DNA of 64,000 nucleotides from Thermasporomyces sp036564245 (GTDB lineage: Bacteria > Actinomycetota > Actinomycetes > Propionibacteriales > Actinopolymorphaceae), in contig DATCKU010000067.1 in NCBI GenBank assembly GCA_036564245.1, positions 29,552-93,551 on the forward strand, in the 5' to 3' direction. The notes under the pieces are model-generated. The model was not told the origin of the DNA and searched no databases. It saw only the letters and a list, made by a program, of their open reading frames with translations. Made by a program: the position numbers and the translations under genes. Below are positions 17,502 to 26,015 of the stretch, one piece after another. The first letter of the stretch is position 1, and every line of letters begins with the position of its first letter.

Positions 17502-18610
17502 GCGACCATGCGCCTCTCCGTGCCTTGCTCATCGGCCTCGGCGGCATGGGCCGCGCCTGGCTGAGGACGTTGCTCGCGTCCCATGACGTCGAGCTGGCCG
17601 GTGTCGCCGACCTCGATCCCAACGTGGCCAAGGCGGCACTCGACGATGCCCAGGTGAGTGGCGTCCCGGTGGCGTCCACCCTTGCAGAGCTCGTCGACGA
17701 GGTGCCGGCTGCCGACTTCGTGGTCGACGTCACCATTCCGGAAGCGCATTACCCGGTGACCATGGAGGCGTTGCAGCGCAGGCTTCCCGTGCTCGGCGAG
17801 AAGCCACTCGCAGCAAGCCTGTCGGAGGCGGTCGAGATGGTCGCCGCGGCGCAGGCGTACGACACGCTCTTCATGGTCAGCCAGAATCGGCGCTACGACC
17901 CCAACCTGTTCGCGTTCCGGCGAGCCGTGCGGCAGCTCGGCCGGCTGGGCATCCTCACCGCAGACTTCTTCAAAGCACCGCACTTCGGCGGCTTCCGCGA
18001 CGCGATGGACCACCCGTTGGTGCTGGACATGGCGATCCACACGTTCGACGCCATGCGGTTCGTCACCGGAGTCGACCCCGTCGCGGTGTACTGCGACGAG
18101 TTCAATCCGGCCTGGAGCTGGTACGCCGGCGACGCCGCGTCCACGGCGATCTTCGAGATGGCCGACGGCTCGCGGTGCGTCTACACCGGCAGCTGGTGCA
18201 GCGCCGGCCTGGAGACCTCCTGGAACTCGGCGTGGCGTGCCAGTGGGGAGTACGGCGCGGCGGTGTGGGACGGCGAGGGCGCGCCGACGGTCGAGATCGT
18301 CCGCGGCGAGGACGACGAGGCAGGAACGCACGGTCCCGGAGCCACGGATCGGGAAGCGTCACCGGACCAACAACCTCGGCCGGGGATCGCGGGCTCGTTG
18401 CACGATTTCGTCCAAGCCCTGCGCACAGGCACCCGACCGATGTGCGAGGCCCGTGACAACCTCATGAGCCTCGCGATGGTCCACGCGGCGATCGAGTCGG
18501 CGAAGAGCGGGCGACGAGTCGTCATCGCCGACGTGCTCGCGCAGGCGTACGCGCAGGCACGGCAACGGGCCACCGGCCCGGTCGCGGAGGCACTCCCCTC
18601 GCCCGAGTGA
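17498..18610 (+). CDS. Gfo/Idh/MocA-family oxidoreductase
   Basis: 370 residues. The N-terminal Rossmann fold begins LRALLIGLGGMGRAW (GxGxxG) and the conserved EKPLA motif is near residue 107. A C-terminal alpha/beta domain with DMAIHTFDAMRFV follows. These NAD(P)-dependent enzymes usually oxidise sugars or inositols. Coupling to a lacI-type regulator supports a carbohydrate catabolic role. The substrate cannot be inferred. Confidence 0.9.
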   Translation: MSDHAPLRALLIGLGGMGRAWLRTLLASHDVELAGVADLDPNVAKAALDDAQVSGVPVASTLAELVDEVPAADFVVDVTIPEAHYPVTMEALQRRLPVLGEKPLAASLSEAVEMVAAAQAYDTLFMVSQNRRYDPNLFAFRRAVRQLGRLGILTADFFKAPHFGGFRDAMDHPLVLDMAIHTFDAMRFVTGVDPVAVYCDEFNPAWSWYAGDAASTAIFEMADGSRCVYTGSWCSAGLETSWNSAWRASGEYGAAVWDGEGAPTVEIVRGEDDEAGTHGPGATDREASPDQQPRPGIAGSLHDFVQALRTGTRPMCEARDNLMSLAMVHAAIESAKSGRRVVIADVLAQAYAQARQRATGPVAEALPSPE

Positions 18611-18720
18611 GCGGAAGGGCGTCACGGCACCCAGGACGTCGACGCCCTTCGAGGCCGCAGCGACCCTTCCACTCCTGGCAGACGGCTCTCAGCGCACCGG
18701 CCGCACAAGAATCGCAGCGG

Positions 18721-20424
18721 TCAGCGGCGGGCGCGGTTGACCGCCGAGACCACCGCCTTGAGCGACGCGCTCACGATGTTGGCGTCGATGCCCACGCCCC
18801 AGCGGACGTTCCCGCCGACCTCGCACTCGACGTAGGCGGCCGCGGTCGCATCGCCTCCGGACCCGAGCGCATGCTCGCTGTAGTCCAGCACCCGGACGTC
18901 GATCCCGATGCTGCGGAGCGCATCCACGAACGCCGCGATCGGCCCGTTGCCCTCGCCGGTGAGCGTGCGCCGCTCCCCCTTCACCACCACGTCGACGGTG
19001 AGCGCGTCCCGCTGGTCCTTTGCCGATGACGTGTGAACGGTGTCGAGCTCCAGCTCATCACCGGTGGCGAGATACTCCCGCTCGAAGATCCGCCAGATCT
19101 CCGCCGGCGGCACCTCGCCACCTTCGCTGTCGGTGTGTGCCTGCACCACCCGGCTGAACTCGATCTGGAGCCTCCGCGGGAGGTCCAGGTGGTGTTCGGT
19201 CTTCATGACGTAGGCGATGCCGCCCTTCCCCGACTGGGAGTTGACCCGGATCACCGCCTCGTACGTGCGGCCGACGTCCTTCGGGTCGATCGGCAGGTAC
19301 GGCGCCTCCCACTCCAGCTCCGACACCGGCACGCCCTTTTCCTCGGCGAGGCGATCCAGTGCCTCCAGGCCCTTCTTGATGGCGTCCTGGTGGGAGCCGG
19401 AGAAGGCCGTGTACACGAGGTCGCCGGCGTAGGGGTGCCGCGGGTGGACCGGCAGCTGGTTGCAGTACTCCACCGTGCGACGGATCTCGTCGATGTCGGA
19501 GAAGTCGATCTGCGGGTCGATCCCCTGCGAGTAGAGGTTCATGCCGAGGGTGACCAGGCAGACGTTGCCGGTGCGCTCGCCGTTTCCGAACAGGCACCCT
19601 TCGATCCGGTCGGCACCGGCCATCAGGGCAAGCTCGGCGTCGGCGACGGCGGTGCCACGGTCGTTGTGGGTGTGCACCGACAGGCAGACGTACTCACGCC
19701 GCGAGAGGTTGCGACTCATCCACTCGATCTGGTCGGCGTAGACGTTGGGGGTCGACCGCTCGACCGTGCACGGGTAGTTGAGGATGATCTCGCGGTCCGG
19801 CCCCGGCTGCCAGACGTCCATCACCGCCTCGCTCACCTCGAGGGCGAAGTCAAGCTCGGTGTCGACGAAGATCTCCGGGCTGTACTCGTACCCGAAGTCG
19901 GTGTCGGGCAGCAGCTGCTCGGCGTACTTCATCACCCACTCGGTCCCGCGCACCGCGATCTGCTTGCATTCCTCGCGGTCGACGCCGAAGACCACTCGCC
20001 GGAAGAGCGGCGCTGTGGCGTTGTAGAGGTGGATCGTGGCGCGCTTGGCACCCACGAGCGACTGGGCTGTGCGCTCGATCAGCTCTTCCCGGGCCTGGGT
20101 GAGGACGGAGATCGTGACGTCATCGGGGACGAGGTCTTCCTCGATGATCTGGCGTACGAAATCGAAGTCGGCCTGGCTCGCCGACGGGAACCCGACCTCG
20201 ATCTCCTTGTAGCCCATCTTGACCAGCAGGTCGAACATCCGGCGCTTGCGGGCCGGGCTCATCGGGTCGATCAGGGCTTGGTTGCCGTCGCGCAGGTCCG
20301 TGGAGAGCCAGCGGGGCGCGTGGGTGATGCGCTTGTCAGGCCAGGTGCGGTCGGGCAGGTGGACAGGTTGGAACGCGCGGTAGCGGTGGTACGGCATACG
20401 ACTGGGACACTGACGGTTCGGCAT
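18721..20424 (-). CDS. leuA: 2-isopropylmalate synthase
   Basis: 567 residues. It condenses acetyl-CoA with 2-oxoisovalerate, the first committed step to leucine. The catalytic barrel has STDLRDGNQALIDPMSP (near 41-57), SVHTHNDRGTAVADAELALMAG with metal-binding His residues, and GNGERTGNVCLVTLGMNL. The C-terminal leucine-binding regulatory domain (GEGNGPIAAFVDAL, then VECEVGG) is intact. ATG at 20424; an inner ATG (MPYHRYRAFQP) is possible. The leader contains a Leu-rich peptide and hairpins, so expression is probably attenuated by charged tRNA-Leu. Confidence 0.97.
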   Translation of the reverse strand: MPNRQCPSRMPYHRYRAFQPVHLPDRTWPDKRITHAPRWLSTDLRDGNQALIDPMSPARKRRMFDLLVKMGYKEIEVGFPSASQADFDFVRQIIEEDLVPDDVTISVLTQAREELIERTAQSLVGAKRATIHLYNATAPLFRRVVFGVDREECKQIAVRGTEWVMKYAEQLLPDTDFGYEYSPEIFVDTELDFALEVSEAVMDVWQPGPDREIILNYPCTVERSTPNVYADQIEWMSRNLSRREYVCLSVHTHNDRGTAVADAELALMAGADRIEGCLFGNGERTGNVCLVTLGMNLYSQGIDPQIDFSDIDEIRRTVEYCNQLPVHPRHPYAGDLVYTAFSGSHQDAIKKGLEALDRLAEEKGVPVSELEWEAPYLPIDPKDVGRTYEAVIRVNSQSGKGGIAYVMKTEHHLDLPRRLQIEFSRVVQAHTDSEGGEVPPAEIWRIFEREYLATGDELELDTVHTSSAKDQRDALTVDVVVKGERRTLTGEGNGPIAAFVDALRSIGIDVRVLDYSEHALGSGGDATAAAYVECEVGGNVRWGVGIDANIVSASLKAVVSAVNRARR

Positions 20425-20490
20425 CGTGTGAATCCTCGACTACTTCGCTGGAGCTGCTGGACGATTACGCGGCCAGGGCAACGGCAAACT

Positions 20491-20564
20491 CCGCGGCGAG
20501 GGAGCCCGGCCTTTTACTGGGCCCCGCCGCGGCAGCGAAGGAGGAGGAGTCCCGCATACCGCAT
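20491..20564 (-). promoter_or_regulatory. leuA attenuator: leader peptide and hairpin
   Basis: A 16-residue ORF at 20514-20564 (ATG at 20564, TAA at 20514) encodes MRYAGLLLLRCRGGAQ with four Leu codons in a row (CTC CTC CTC CTT). Its 3' half, CCGCGGCG (20525-20532), is perfectly complementary to CGCCGCGG (20491-20498), with additional GGG/CCC pairing between them. A ribosome stalled at the Leu codons would change folding of this region. This is the classic architecture of leucine attenuation known for actinobacterial leuA. TAAGCT about 10 nt upstream of the ATG could be a -10, giving a very short 5' UTR. Confidence 0.88.
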
Positions 20565-20674
20565 GAGGATGCCCAGCTTAGCGGGTGGGACCGCAGATCT
20601 CGAGGTGGACCCCCTCTATCTCGTCGGATGTGCGACGGCCTCGTCGATGATCGACACGAGTCGATGTCGTCCAC

Positions 20675-21790
20675 TCACTCAGCGCCACCAGTCCGAGCGC
20701 CGGCCTGGGTCAGCAGGTCGGCGATCTCGCGGTTGCCAGCCGCGACCGCCAGCTGGTACGCCGTCCGGTCCCCGTAGGCGGGGTGATAGCCCCGACCGTC
20801 CGGATCCACGCCGTGATCGAGCAGCAGGCGTACGCGTTCGATCATGCCGTGATCGGCTGCCCAGCGAAGCTGCTCCTCCACCATCTGGGTGGGTGACGGA
20901 TAGGTGTGGCCGAGTCTGCGCCGCCATGGACTGCCGACGTCACGGCCCAGCCCGAACTCGAACAACAGCTCCAGATGGTCGTTCTCGGGCGTGAACATCC
21001 GGTTGTAGAGCGCCTGGTTGTCGTTGGGGTCGGCCCCGGCCTCGAGAAGCAGGCGTGCGATGGCCAGCGAGTCCGGATGCGGCGGCTGGGCCTGCTCTCC
21101 CCCGCCGAACGCACCGGTCAACGCGGTGAACGGCGACCGGAGGCCCCGCCAGAGGTATCCGGCGTTGGGATCGACACCGTACTCCAGCAGCAGTCGAGCC
21201 ATCCCTATCGCCGAACGACCGGCCGCGGTGTCGCCGACCCGGGAGTAGGTCAGGTAGAGCAACGGCTCCCAGCCGAATGGTCCACCCGGCCGGCGCGCGA
21301 GGCCCGGGTCGTCGGCGAGCAGCGGCCGTGCCGCCTCGACCTCGCCCACCGCGGCCATGGTGTGGATGCTGGCGGTGGCCACCTCGGGGTGATCCGCGAG
21401 CAGCTCGCGTGCCCAGCGAGTGTGCTGAGGTCGGTCATGGGTGTACGACAGACAGGCGAGCCGGAGGAAACGATCGGCCAACGCGTCCGGGTCATCCTCG
21501 ACGTCGGGCACGTCGTCGGGCGCCGGCTCGGGCCAGCGACTGTGCTCACGTACGACGTCGACCAACGCGCGCAGCCGCCGCCAGCTGGCGAAACCGTAGC
21601 TGCGCGCGGTGACCAGCTGAGCCGACGTGAGGGGGAACTCCTCGACCCTCTCCAGATCTGCTCCGGGGTCGAACTCCCGGACCAGCGCGATCGCCTCCGC
21701 ATCGCCTGACCGCACCCGACGTTGCAGGGATCTCGCTTGGTGCTTGAGGTTCTCCAGACTGGGGTGGTCCGGCAGGTCGCGGATCGGCAC
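20675..21790 (-). CDS. Ankyrin-repeat protein
   Basis: 371 residues from GTG 21790 with SD AAAGGAGG. The N-terminal part (SLENLKHQARSLQRRVRSGD and ARSYGFASWRRLRALV) is typical of an actinobacterial ankyrin family. Ankyrin units follow at about 145-360, for example ARLLLEYGVDPNAG, ARLLLEAGADPNDNQALYNR and VRLLLDHGVDPDGRG, ending AVAAGNREIADLLTQAG. Such proteins bind other proteins; the partner is unknown. No signal peptide or membrane segment is visible. Its 3' end lies about 110 bp upstream of the leuA leader. Confidence 0.85.
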   Translation of the reverse strand: MPIRDLPDHPSLENLKHQARSLQRRVRSGDAEAIALVREFDPGADLERVEEFPLTSAQLVTARSYGFASWRRLRALVDVVREHSRWPEPAPDDVPDVEDDPDALADRFLRLACLSYTHDRPQHTRWARELLADHPEVATASIHTMAAVGEVEAARPLLADDPGLARRPGGPFGWEPLLYLTYSRVGDTAAGRSAIGMARLLLEYGVDPNAGYLWRGLRSPFTALTGAFGGGEQAQPPHPDSLAIARLLLEAGADPNDNQALYNRMFTPENDHLELLFEFGLGRDVGSPWRRRLGHTYPSPTQMVEEQLRWAADHGMIERVRLLLDHGVDPDGRGYHPAYGDRTAYQLAVAAGNREIADLLTQAGARTGGAE

Positions 21791-22021
21791 GACGGCCTCC
21801 TTTCCTTCTGGGCCCGGCGTCCGCGGGTCGGGCCGAAAGGAGGTCGACCGACATGGAGATGCATCCCTCAGGTGGGCTTCGCCCTGTCTGCGGACCAGAT
21901 GCGCCCTGAGCCGCGCAGCTGGAGCTTAGCAGGGAACGCGAGCAACAGGATACGGCGAATTCCGTCCGTCGACACGCAAAATCCATTGCCGTGCCCTGGG
22001 TCGAACCGTGAGGCTTGCGCC

Positions 22022-23011
22022 ATGAAGCTTCAGCGCGTGGATCCACGTGACGACCAGGCCGTCACCGAGTCGTTGGCGTTGGCGGAAGCCGCACGCGGCG
22101 TCGACACGCCATGGAGTCCTCCCCAGACCCGCCGTGCCTTCGTCGCGAGCCTGGTGCACGGCTGGGATGGCGAGCCGGGTGAGCAATGGCTGTACCGGAA
22201 CTCCGACGGCCAGGTCGTGGGACGCCTCTCGCTGCACTTCCCTCAGCGCGACAACACTCACATGGCGAGCCTCGAGGTGCTGGTTCATCCCGGCGAACGT
22301 CGCAAAGGTCACGGAACGGCGCTCCTCACCGAAGGCCTCGAGCGAGTACGACAGGCCGGGCGACGGCTGGCCATCGCGGGCACAGTGGCCGAACCCGGTG
22401 CGTCGGCGTTCGCCGAACGCCACGGGTTCACCAGGGCCTCCGTCGAGGTGCAGCGCCGGCAGGATCTCTCCACGGTCGACCACGCGCGGATCGCCGAGTT
22501 GCGGGAGGCCGCCCGCCAAGCGGCGAGTGACTACACGCTGCTCCGCTTCGTCGGCGCCGTACCCGACGATCTCGTCGACGACGTGGCCGCCCTCACCGCC
22601 GCCATGAACGACGCGCCCACTGACGACTACGAGATCGAGGACGAGGTCTACGACGCCAAGCGGATCCGTGCCTTCGAAGCTGCACAGGAGGCGGCCGGAA
22701 CCCGCCTCTACCGGCTCGTCGCGCGGCTCGGCAACGGCGGACCGCTCGCCGGTCACACCATCGTCGGCGTGCCAGAGGACCTTCCGGGCTGGGCCTGGCA
22801 GTTCGACACCGCCGTGGCGCGGGAACATCGCGGCCACCGCCTGGGACTGCTGCTGAAGGCGGAGATGGTGGCCTGGCTCCAGGAGGCCGAGCCGGACGTG
22901 CGGCGGATCGACACCTGGAACGCCGAGTCGAACGCGCACATGATCGCTGTCAACGAGCAGCTGGGCTACAGGATCTGGGCCCGCTACTACGGATGGCAGC
23001 GCCGCCTCTGA
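22022..23011 (+). CDS. Tandem GNAT acetyltransferase-like protein
   Basis: 329 residues with two GNAT-like halves. The first has the acetyl-CoA loop VHPGERRKGHGTALL (near 87-101). The second has VAREHRGHRLGLLLKAEM (near 261-278) and the typical DTWNAESNAHMIAVNEQLGYR ending. This resembles actinobacterial double-GNAT proteins, some of which acetylate antibiotics or peptides. Substrate unknown. A hairpin about 20 bp past the stop (23029-23056) probably terminates it. Confidence 0.88.
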   Translation: MKLQRVDPRDDQAVTESLALAEAARGVDTPWSPPQTRRAFVASLVHGWDGEPGEQWLYRNSDGQVVGRLSLHFPQRDNTHMASLEVLVHPGERRKGHGTALLTEGLERVRQAGRRLAIAGTVAEPGASAFAERHGFTRASVEVQRRQDLSTVDHARIAELREAARQAASDYTLLRFVGAVPDDLVDDVAALTAAMNDAPTDDYEIEDEVYDAKRIRAFEAAQEAAGTRLYRLVARLGNGGPLAGHTIVGVPEDLPGWAWQFDTAVAREHRGHRLGLLLKAEMVAWLQEAEPDVRRIDTWNAESNAHMIAVNEQLGYRIWARYYGWQRRL

Positions 23012-23028
23012 CCCCAACACAATGACCA

Positions 23029-23056
23029 GGCGTGGCGACGACGCACCCGCCACGCC
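23029..23056. terminator. Hairpin between convergent GNAT gene and era
   Basis: GGCGTGGCG and CGCCACGCC form a perfect 9-bp stem with a 10-nt loop, preceded by AATGACCA. That tail makes it look like a diverged member of the AAATGACC repeat family. There is no T-run. Its location between convergent genes favours a bidirectional terminator. Confidence 0.65.
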
Positions 23057-23139
23057 AGGGACCCGCGCCTCCCACGGCTCCAGGACACCCTCGCCTGAGT
23101 CATTCGAAGCGCTAGTCCTGAGTCATTCGGAGCGACAGG

Positions 23140-24084
23140 TCAGAAGCCGAGGCGGCGGAGCTGCTTCGGATCCCGCTGCCAGTCCTTGGCCACCTTGACG
23201 TGCAGGTCGAGATAGACGGGGGTGCCGAGCAGGGCCTCGATCTGCTTGCGTGCCTTCGTCCCCACCTCGACCAGGCGCCGGCCCTTCGCACCGATCACGA
23301 TCGCCTTCTGGCTCGGCCGTTCGACGTAGAGGTTGGCGTAGATGTCGAGCAGCGGTTTGTCCGGCGGGCGACCCTCGCGCGGCCCCATCTCCTCCACGAC
23401 CACGGCGATGGAGTGCGGCAGCTCGTCCCGTACCCCTTCCAGCGCGGCCTCGCGGACGAGCTCGGCGACCAGGACCTCTTCCGGCTCGTCGGTCAGCTCC
23501 CCTTCCGGGTAGAACGCCGGTCCGGCGGGCAGCCGTGCAATCAACAGGTCGGTGAGCAGGTCTACCTGGAATCCCTCGGTCGCCGAGACCGGGACGATCT
23601 CGTCCCACTCCACGCCCGTCTCCTGCGACATGGCATCGACCTCGACGAGATGCTGGGTCATCTCCTCCCGGTCGGCGAGGTCGGCCTTCGTGACGATCGC
23701 GAACGTCGGCCGCCGACGGACCTTCGCGATCTCACCAACAAGGAACCGGTCGCCCGGACCGATGCGCTCGTTCGCCGGCAGGCAGACGCCTACGATGTCC
23801 ACCTCGCGGAGGGTGGTGAGCACCAAGGCGTTGAGCCGCTGGCCGAGCAACGTGCGCGGTTTGTGCAGACCGGGGGTGTCGACCAGGATCAGCTGGGCAT
23901 TGGGCCGGTTGACGATCCCGCGGATCGTGTGCCGAGTGGTCTGCGGACGCGACGAGGCGATCGCGACCTTCCGGCCGACGAGGGCGTTCGTCAAGGTGGA
24001 CTTGCCGGTGTTCGGACGCCCTACGAGACAGGCGAAACCGCTCCGGAATGTCGTGTCCTGCTCCACACCCGACTGGTCACTCAC
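23140..24084 (-). CDS. era: GTPase Era
   Basis: 314 residues. Ribosome-associated GTPase for 16S rRNA maturation and 30S assembly. G1 GRPNTGKST (near 22-30), G3 DTPG, G4 TKAD and the C-terminal KH domain (SQKAIVIGAKGRRLVEVGTKARKQIE pattern) are all present. GTG 24084 overlaps the stop of the upstream cytidine-deaminase-like gene. This pairing is common in actinobacteria. Confidence 0.97.
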   Translation of the reverse strand: MSDQSGVEQDTTFRSGFACLVGRPNTGKSTLTNALVGRKVAIASSRPQTTRHTIRGIVNRPNAQLILVDTPGLHKPRTLLGQRLNALVLTTLREVDIVGVCLPANERIGPGDRFLVGEIAKVRRRPTFAIVTKADLADREEMTQHLVEVDAMSQETGVEWDEIVPVSATEGFQVDLLTDLLIARLPAGPAFYPEGELTDEPEEVLVAELVREAALEGVRDELPHSIAVVVEEMGPREGRPPDKPLLDIYANLYVERPSQKAIVIGAKGRRLVEVGTKARKQIEALLGTPVYLDLHVKVAKDWQRDPKQLRRLGF

Positions 24085-24440
24085 GTCAGTTCGGACCCCA
24101 CCACAACGCCATCGGGATTCGCGACGAAGACCGGGACTCCCGCACCACCCAGGTCCCGCACCGCCGTCAGGTCGTCCGGGGCGACGTCGGGCGATCCCCC
24201 GTCTGTCTCCGTCACGACCGCCGCAGCCTCGAGCCCTTCTGCGCCGCTCGATGCCGCCATCGCCACCGCGAGTCGTAGCGCGGAGAGCTGAAGCGAGGCG
24301 AGCGCCACGGTCGTGGCCGTGTACGTACGCCCCGTCGTGTCACGGACGGCGGCACCTTCCGCGCTTCCCGACCTCGCCCGGGAGGCTCGGGCAAGCGTCA
24401 CGATCTTCGCATCCTCTGGGCCGAGCTCGACTGCACTCAC
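24081..24440 (-). CDS. Cytidine-deaminase-like protein lacking zinc ligands
   Basis: 119 residues from GTG 24440 (GTG 24458 also possible). The pattern LGPEDAKIVTLARASRAR and SSGAEGLEAAAVVTE is characteristic of the actinobacterial protein found next to era and labelled cytidine deaminase. This copy has no Cys and no His anywhere, so the HAE and PCxxC zinc site is absent and deaminase chemistry is not possible. Its GTGA overlap with era suggests a linked, perhaps ribosome-related, role. That role is inference. Confidence 0.8.
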   Translation of the reverse strand: MSAVELGPEDAKIVTLARASRARSGSAEGAAVRDTTGRTYTATTVALASLQLSALRLAVAMAASSGAEGLEAAAVVTETDGGSPDVAPDDLTAVRDLGGAGVPVFVANPDGVVVGSELT

Positions 24441-24531
24441 GCGCTCGATCGTAGTCACGCCCGCCAAGTTGTCCGAAGATGCACACCTTCGAGCCCCCGC
24501 GACGGCACGGGGCGCCAATAGCATCGAGGCC

Positions 24532-25308
24532 ATGGCTGAGCGTGTAGCGGGCAAGGTCGCGATCGTGACCGGCGGCGCGGGCGGGATCGGCAGGGCGACC
24601 GCCCAGCTGTTGTACGACGAAGGCGCCAAGGTCGTGATCGCAGATCTCGAGCCGTCCGAGCCGGATCGCGTGGCACGCGAGATCGATCCCTCCGGCGAAC
24701 GGGTGCTGGCCGTCGCGGCCCAGCTCGACGAGGAGGCCCAGGCGCAGCAGGTGGTCGACACAGCCGTACGAACGTACGGCCAACTCGACATCCTCGCCAA
24801 CGTCGCCGGGGTCCGCGTCTGGGGTCCGATCACAGAAGCGTCGCTGTCCTCGTGGGACTACATCCTGCGCGGAAACCTGCTCCAGGTCAGCCACTGCTCG
24901 AAGTTCGCCGTCCCCGCCATGGCCGAGACGGGCGGGGGCAGCATCGTCAACGTCTCGTCCGCCAACGCCGTCAAGGGACGCAGCGGGATGGCGCAGTACG
25001 ACGCGACCAAGGCGGCGCTGCTCGCCCTCACCCGTTCCATGGCGCATGACCACGCGGCGGAGGGAATCCGCGTCAACGCCGTGTGCCCCGGACCGACCCT
25101 CACCGACTTCCACGTACGCCGCCGCGCTCAGGCGACCGGCGAGTCCCTCGAGCAGGCCCGGGCCGCACTCGCCTCCGCGACACCCACCCTGCTGCGTCGA
25201 CAGGCCGATCCCAAGGAGATCGCGTACGCCATCGTCTTCCTCGCAAGCGACGAGGCTTCGTACATCACCGGCACGACCCTCATGGTCGACGGCGGCCTCT
25301 CGGCATGA
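24532..25308 (+). CDS. Short-chain dehydrogenase/reductase
   Basis: 258 residues. Classical SDR with cofactor motif TGGAGGIG (near 14-21), NVAG, Ser in NVSSAN and the YDATKAA catalytic Tyr-Lys pair (YxxxK). The C-terminal YITGTTLMVDGG is typical. An acidic residue after beta-2 (IADLEPSE) suggests NAD preference. It is divergent from the deaminase-like gene. Substrate unknown. Confidence 0.92.
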   Translation: MAERVAGKVAIVTGGAGGIGRATAQLLYDEGAKVVIADLEPSEPDRVAREIDPSGERVLAVAAQLDEEAQAQQVVDTAVRTYGQLDILANVAGVRVWGPITEASLSSWDYILRGNLLQVSHCSKFAVPAMAETGGGSIVNVSSANAVKGRSGMAQYDATKAALLALTRSMAHDHAAEGIRVNAVCPGPTLTDFHVRRRAQATGESLEQARAALASATPTLLRRQADPKEIAYAIVFLASDEASYITGTTLMVDGGLSA

Positions 25309-25426
25309 CCCCGACACAGCACTTCTCGGCGTCACAGTCTTCAGACCCGGCGCGTCATACCAATGGCGGGCGATCCCCGCCGAGCTCCCGAAGAGCACAG
25401 GTCTTTAGCTTGGCGAGGCGTTGGTC

Positions 25427-25898
25427 ATGAACGTTTGGATCCGGAACCTGCTTTTCACGATCGTCGTCCCGGGCTCGGCGGCAGTGTGGTTCCCTTGGTG
25501 GGTCCTCACCCGTGGCAAGGCGCACCCGAACCCACCGCTTGGTACGCCGTAGCTCTCATCATCGTCGGGGCGGCGCTGTACCTGTGGTGTCTCCACGCGT
25601 TCGCCACCATCGGACGAGGCACACCGGGACCGTGGGACGCTCCCCGTCACTCGTCGCGACCGGCCCCTATCGCTGGGTTCGCAATCCCATGTACATTTCC
25701 GCGCTTCTCGTCGTGCTCGGCGAGGCATGGTTGTTCCTCGCGCCCGAACTGCTTGTCTACGCCGGGGCGATGGCGCTCTGCTTCCACCTTTTCGTGATCG
25801 GTTACGAGGAGCCGACCTTGGCCCGTAAGTTCGGCGAGACCTACGCAGAGTACAAACACGAGGTCCGGCGTTGGATACCACGATCGCCGCGCCGGTGA
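25427..25898 (+). pseudogene. Isoprenylcysteine methyltransferase-like gene, two frameshifts
   Basis: Three frames must be joined to rebuild one protein. MNVWIRNLLFTIVVPGSAAV starts at ATG 25427. Near 25515-25530 the frame moves by -1 to read APEPTAWYAVALIIVGAA and GRGTPGPWDAP. Near 25640-25650 it moves again to SLVATGPYRWVRNPMYISAL and ends at 25898. The rebuilt product fits small membrane methyltransferases (ICMT/phospholipid methyltransferase type) with four hydrophobic segments and the TGPYRWVRNPMY motif. Either the gene is broken or two single-base deletions are sequencing errors. Confidence 0.82.
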
Positions 25899-26015
25899 GG
25901 TGCGATCCTTCCGCTCGTGGCCGGACCTCGTCGCGTGCTCCTCGACGGGACGCTGTCACATGGGTGTCTCGTCGTCCGTCATCACCTAGAGGGAGCCGAT
26001 CGGAGGGATGTGGCG

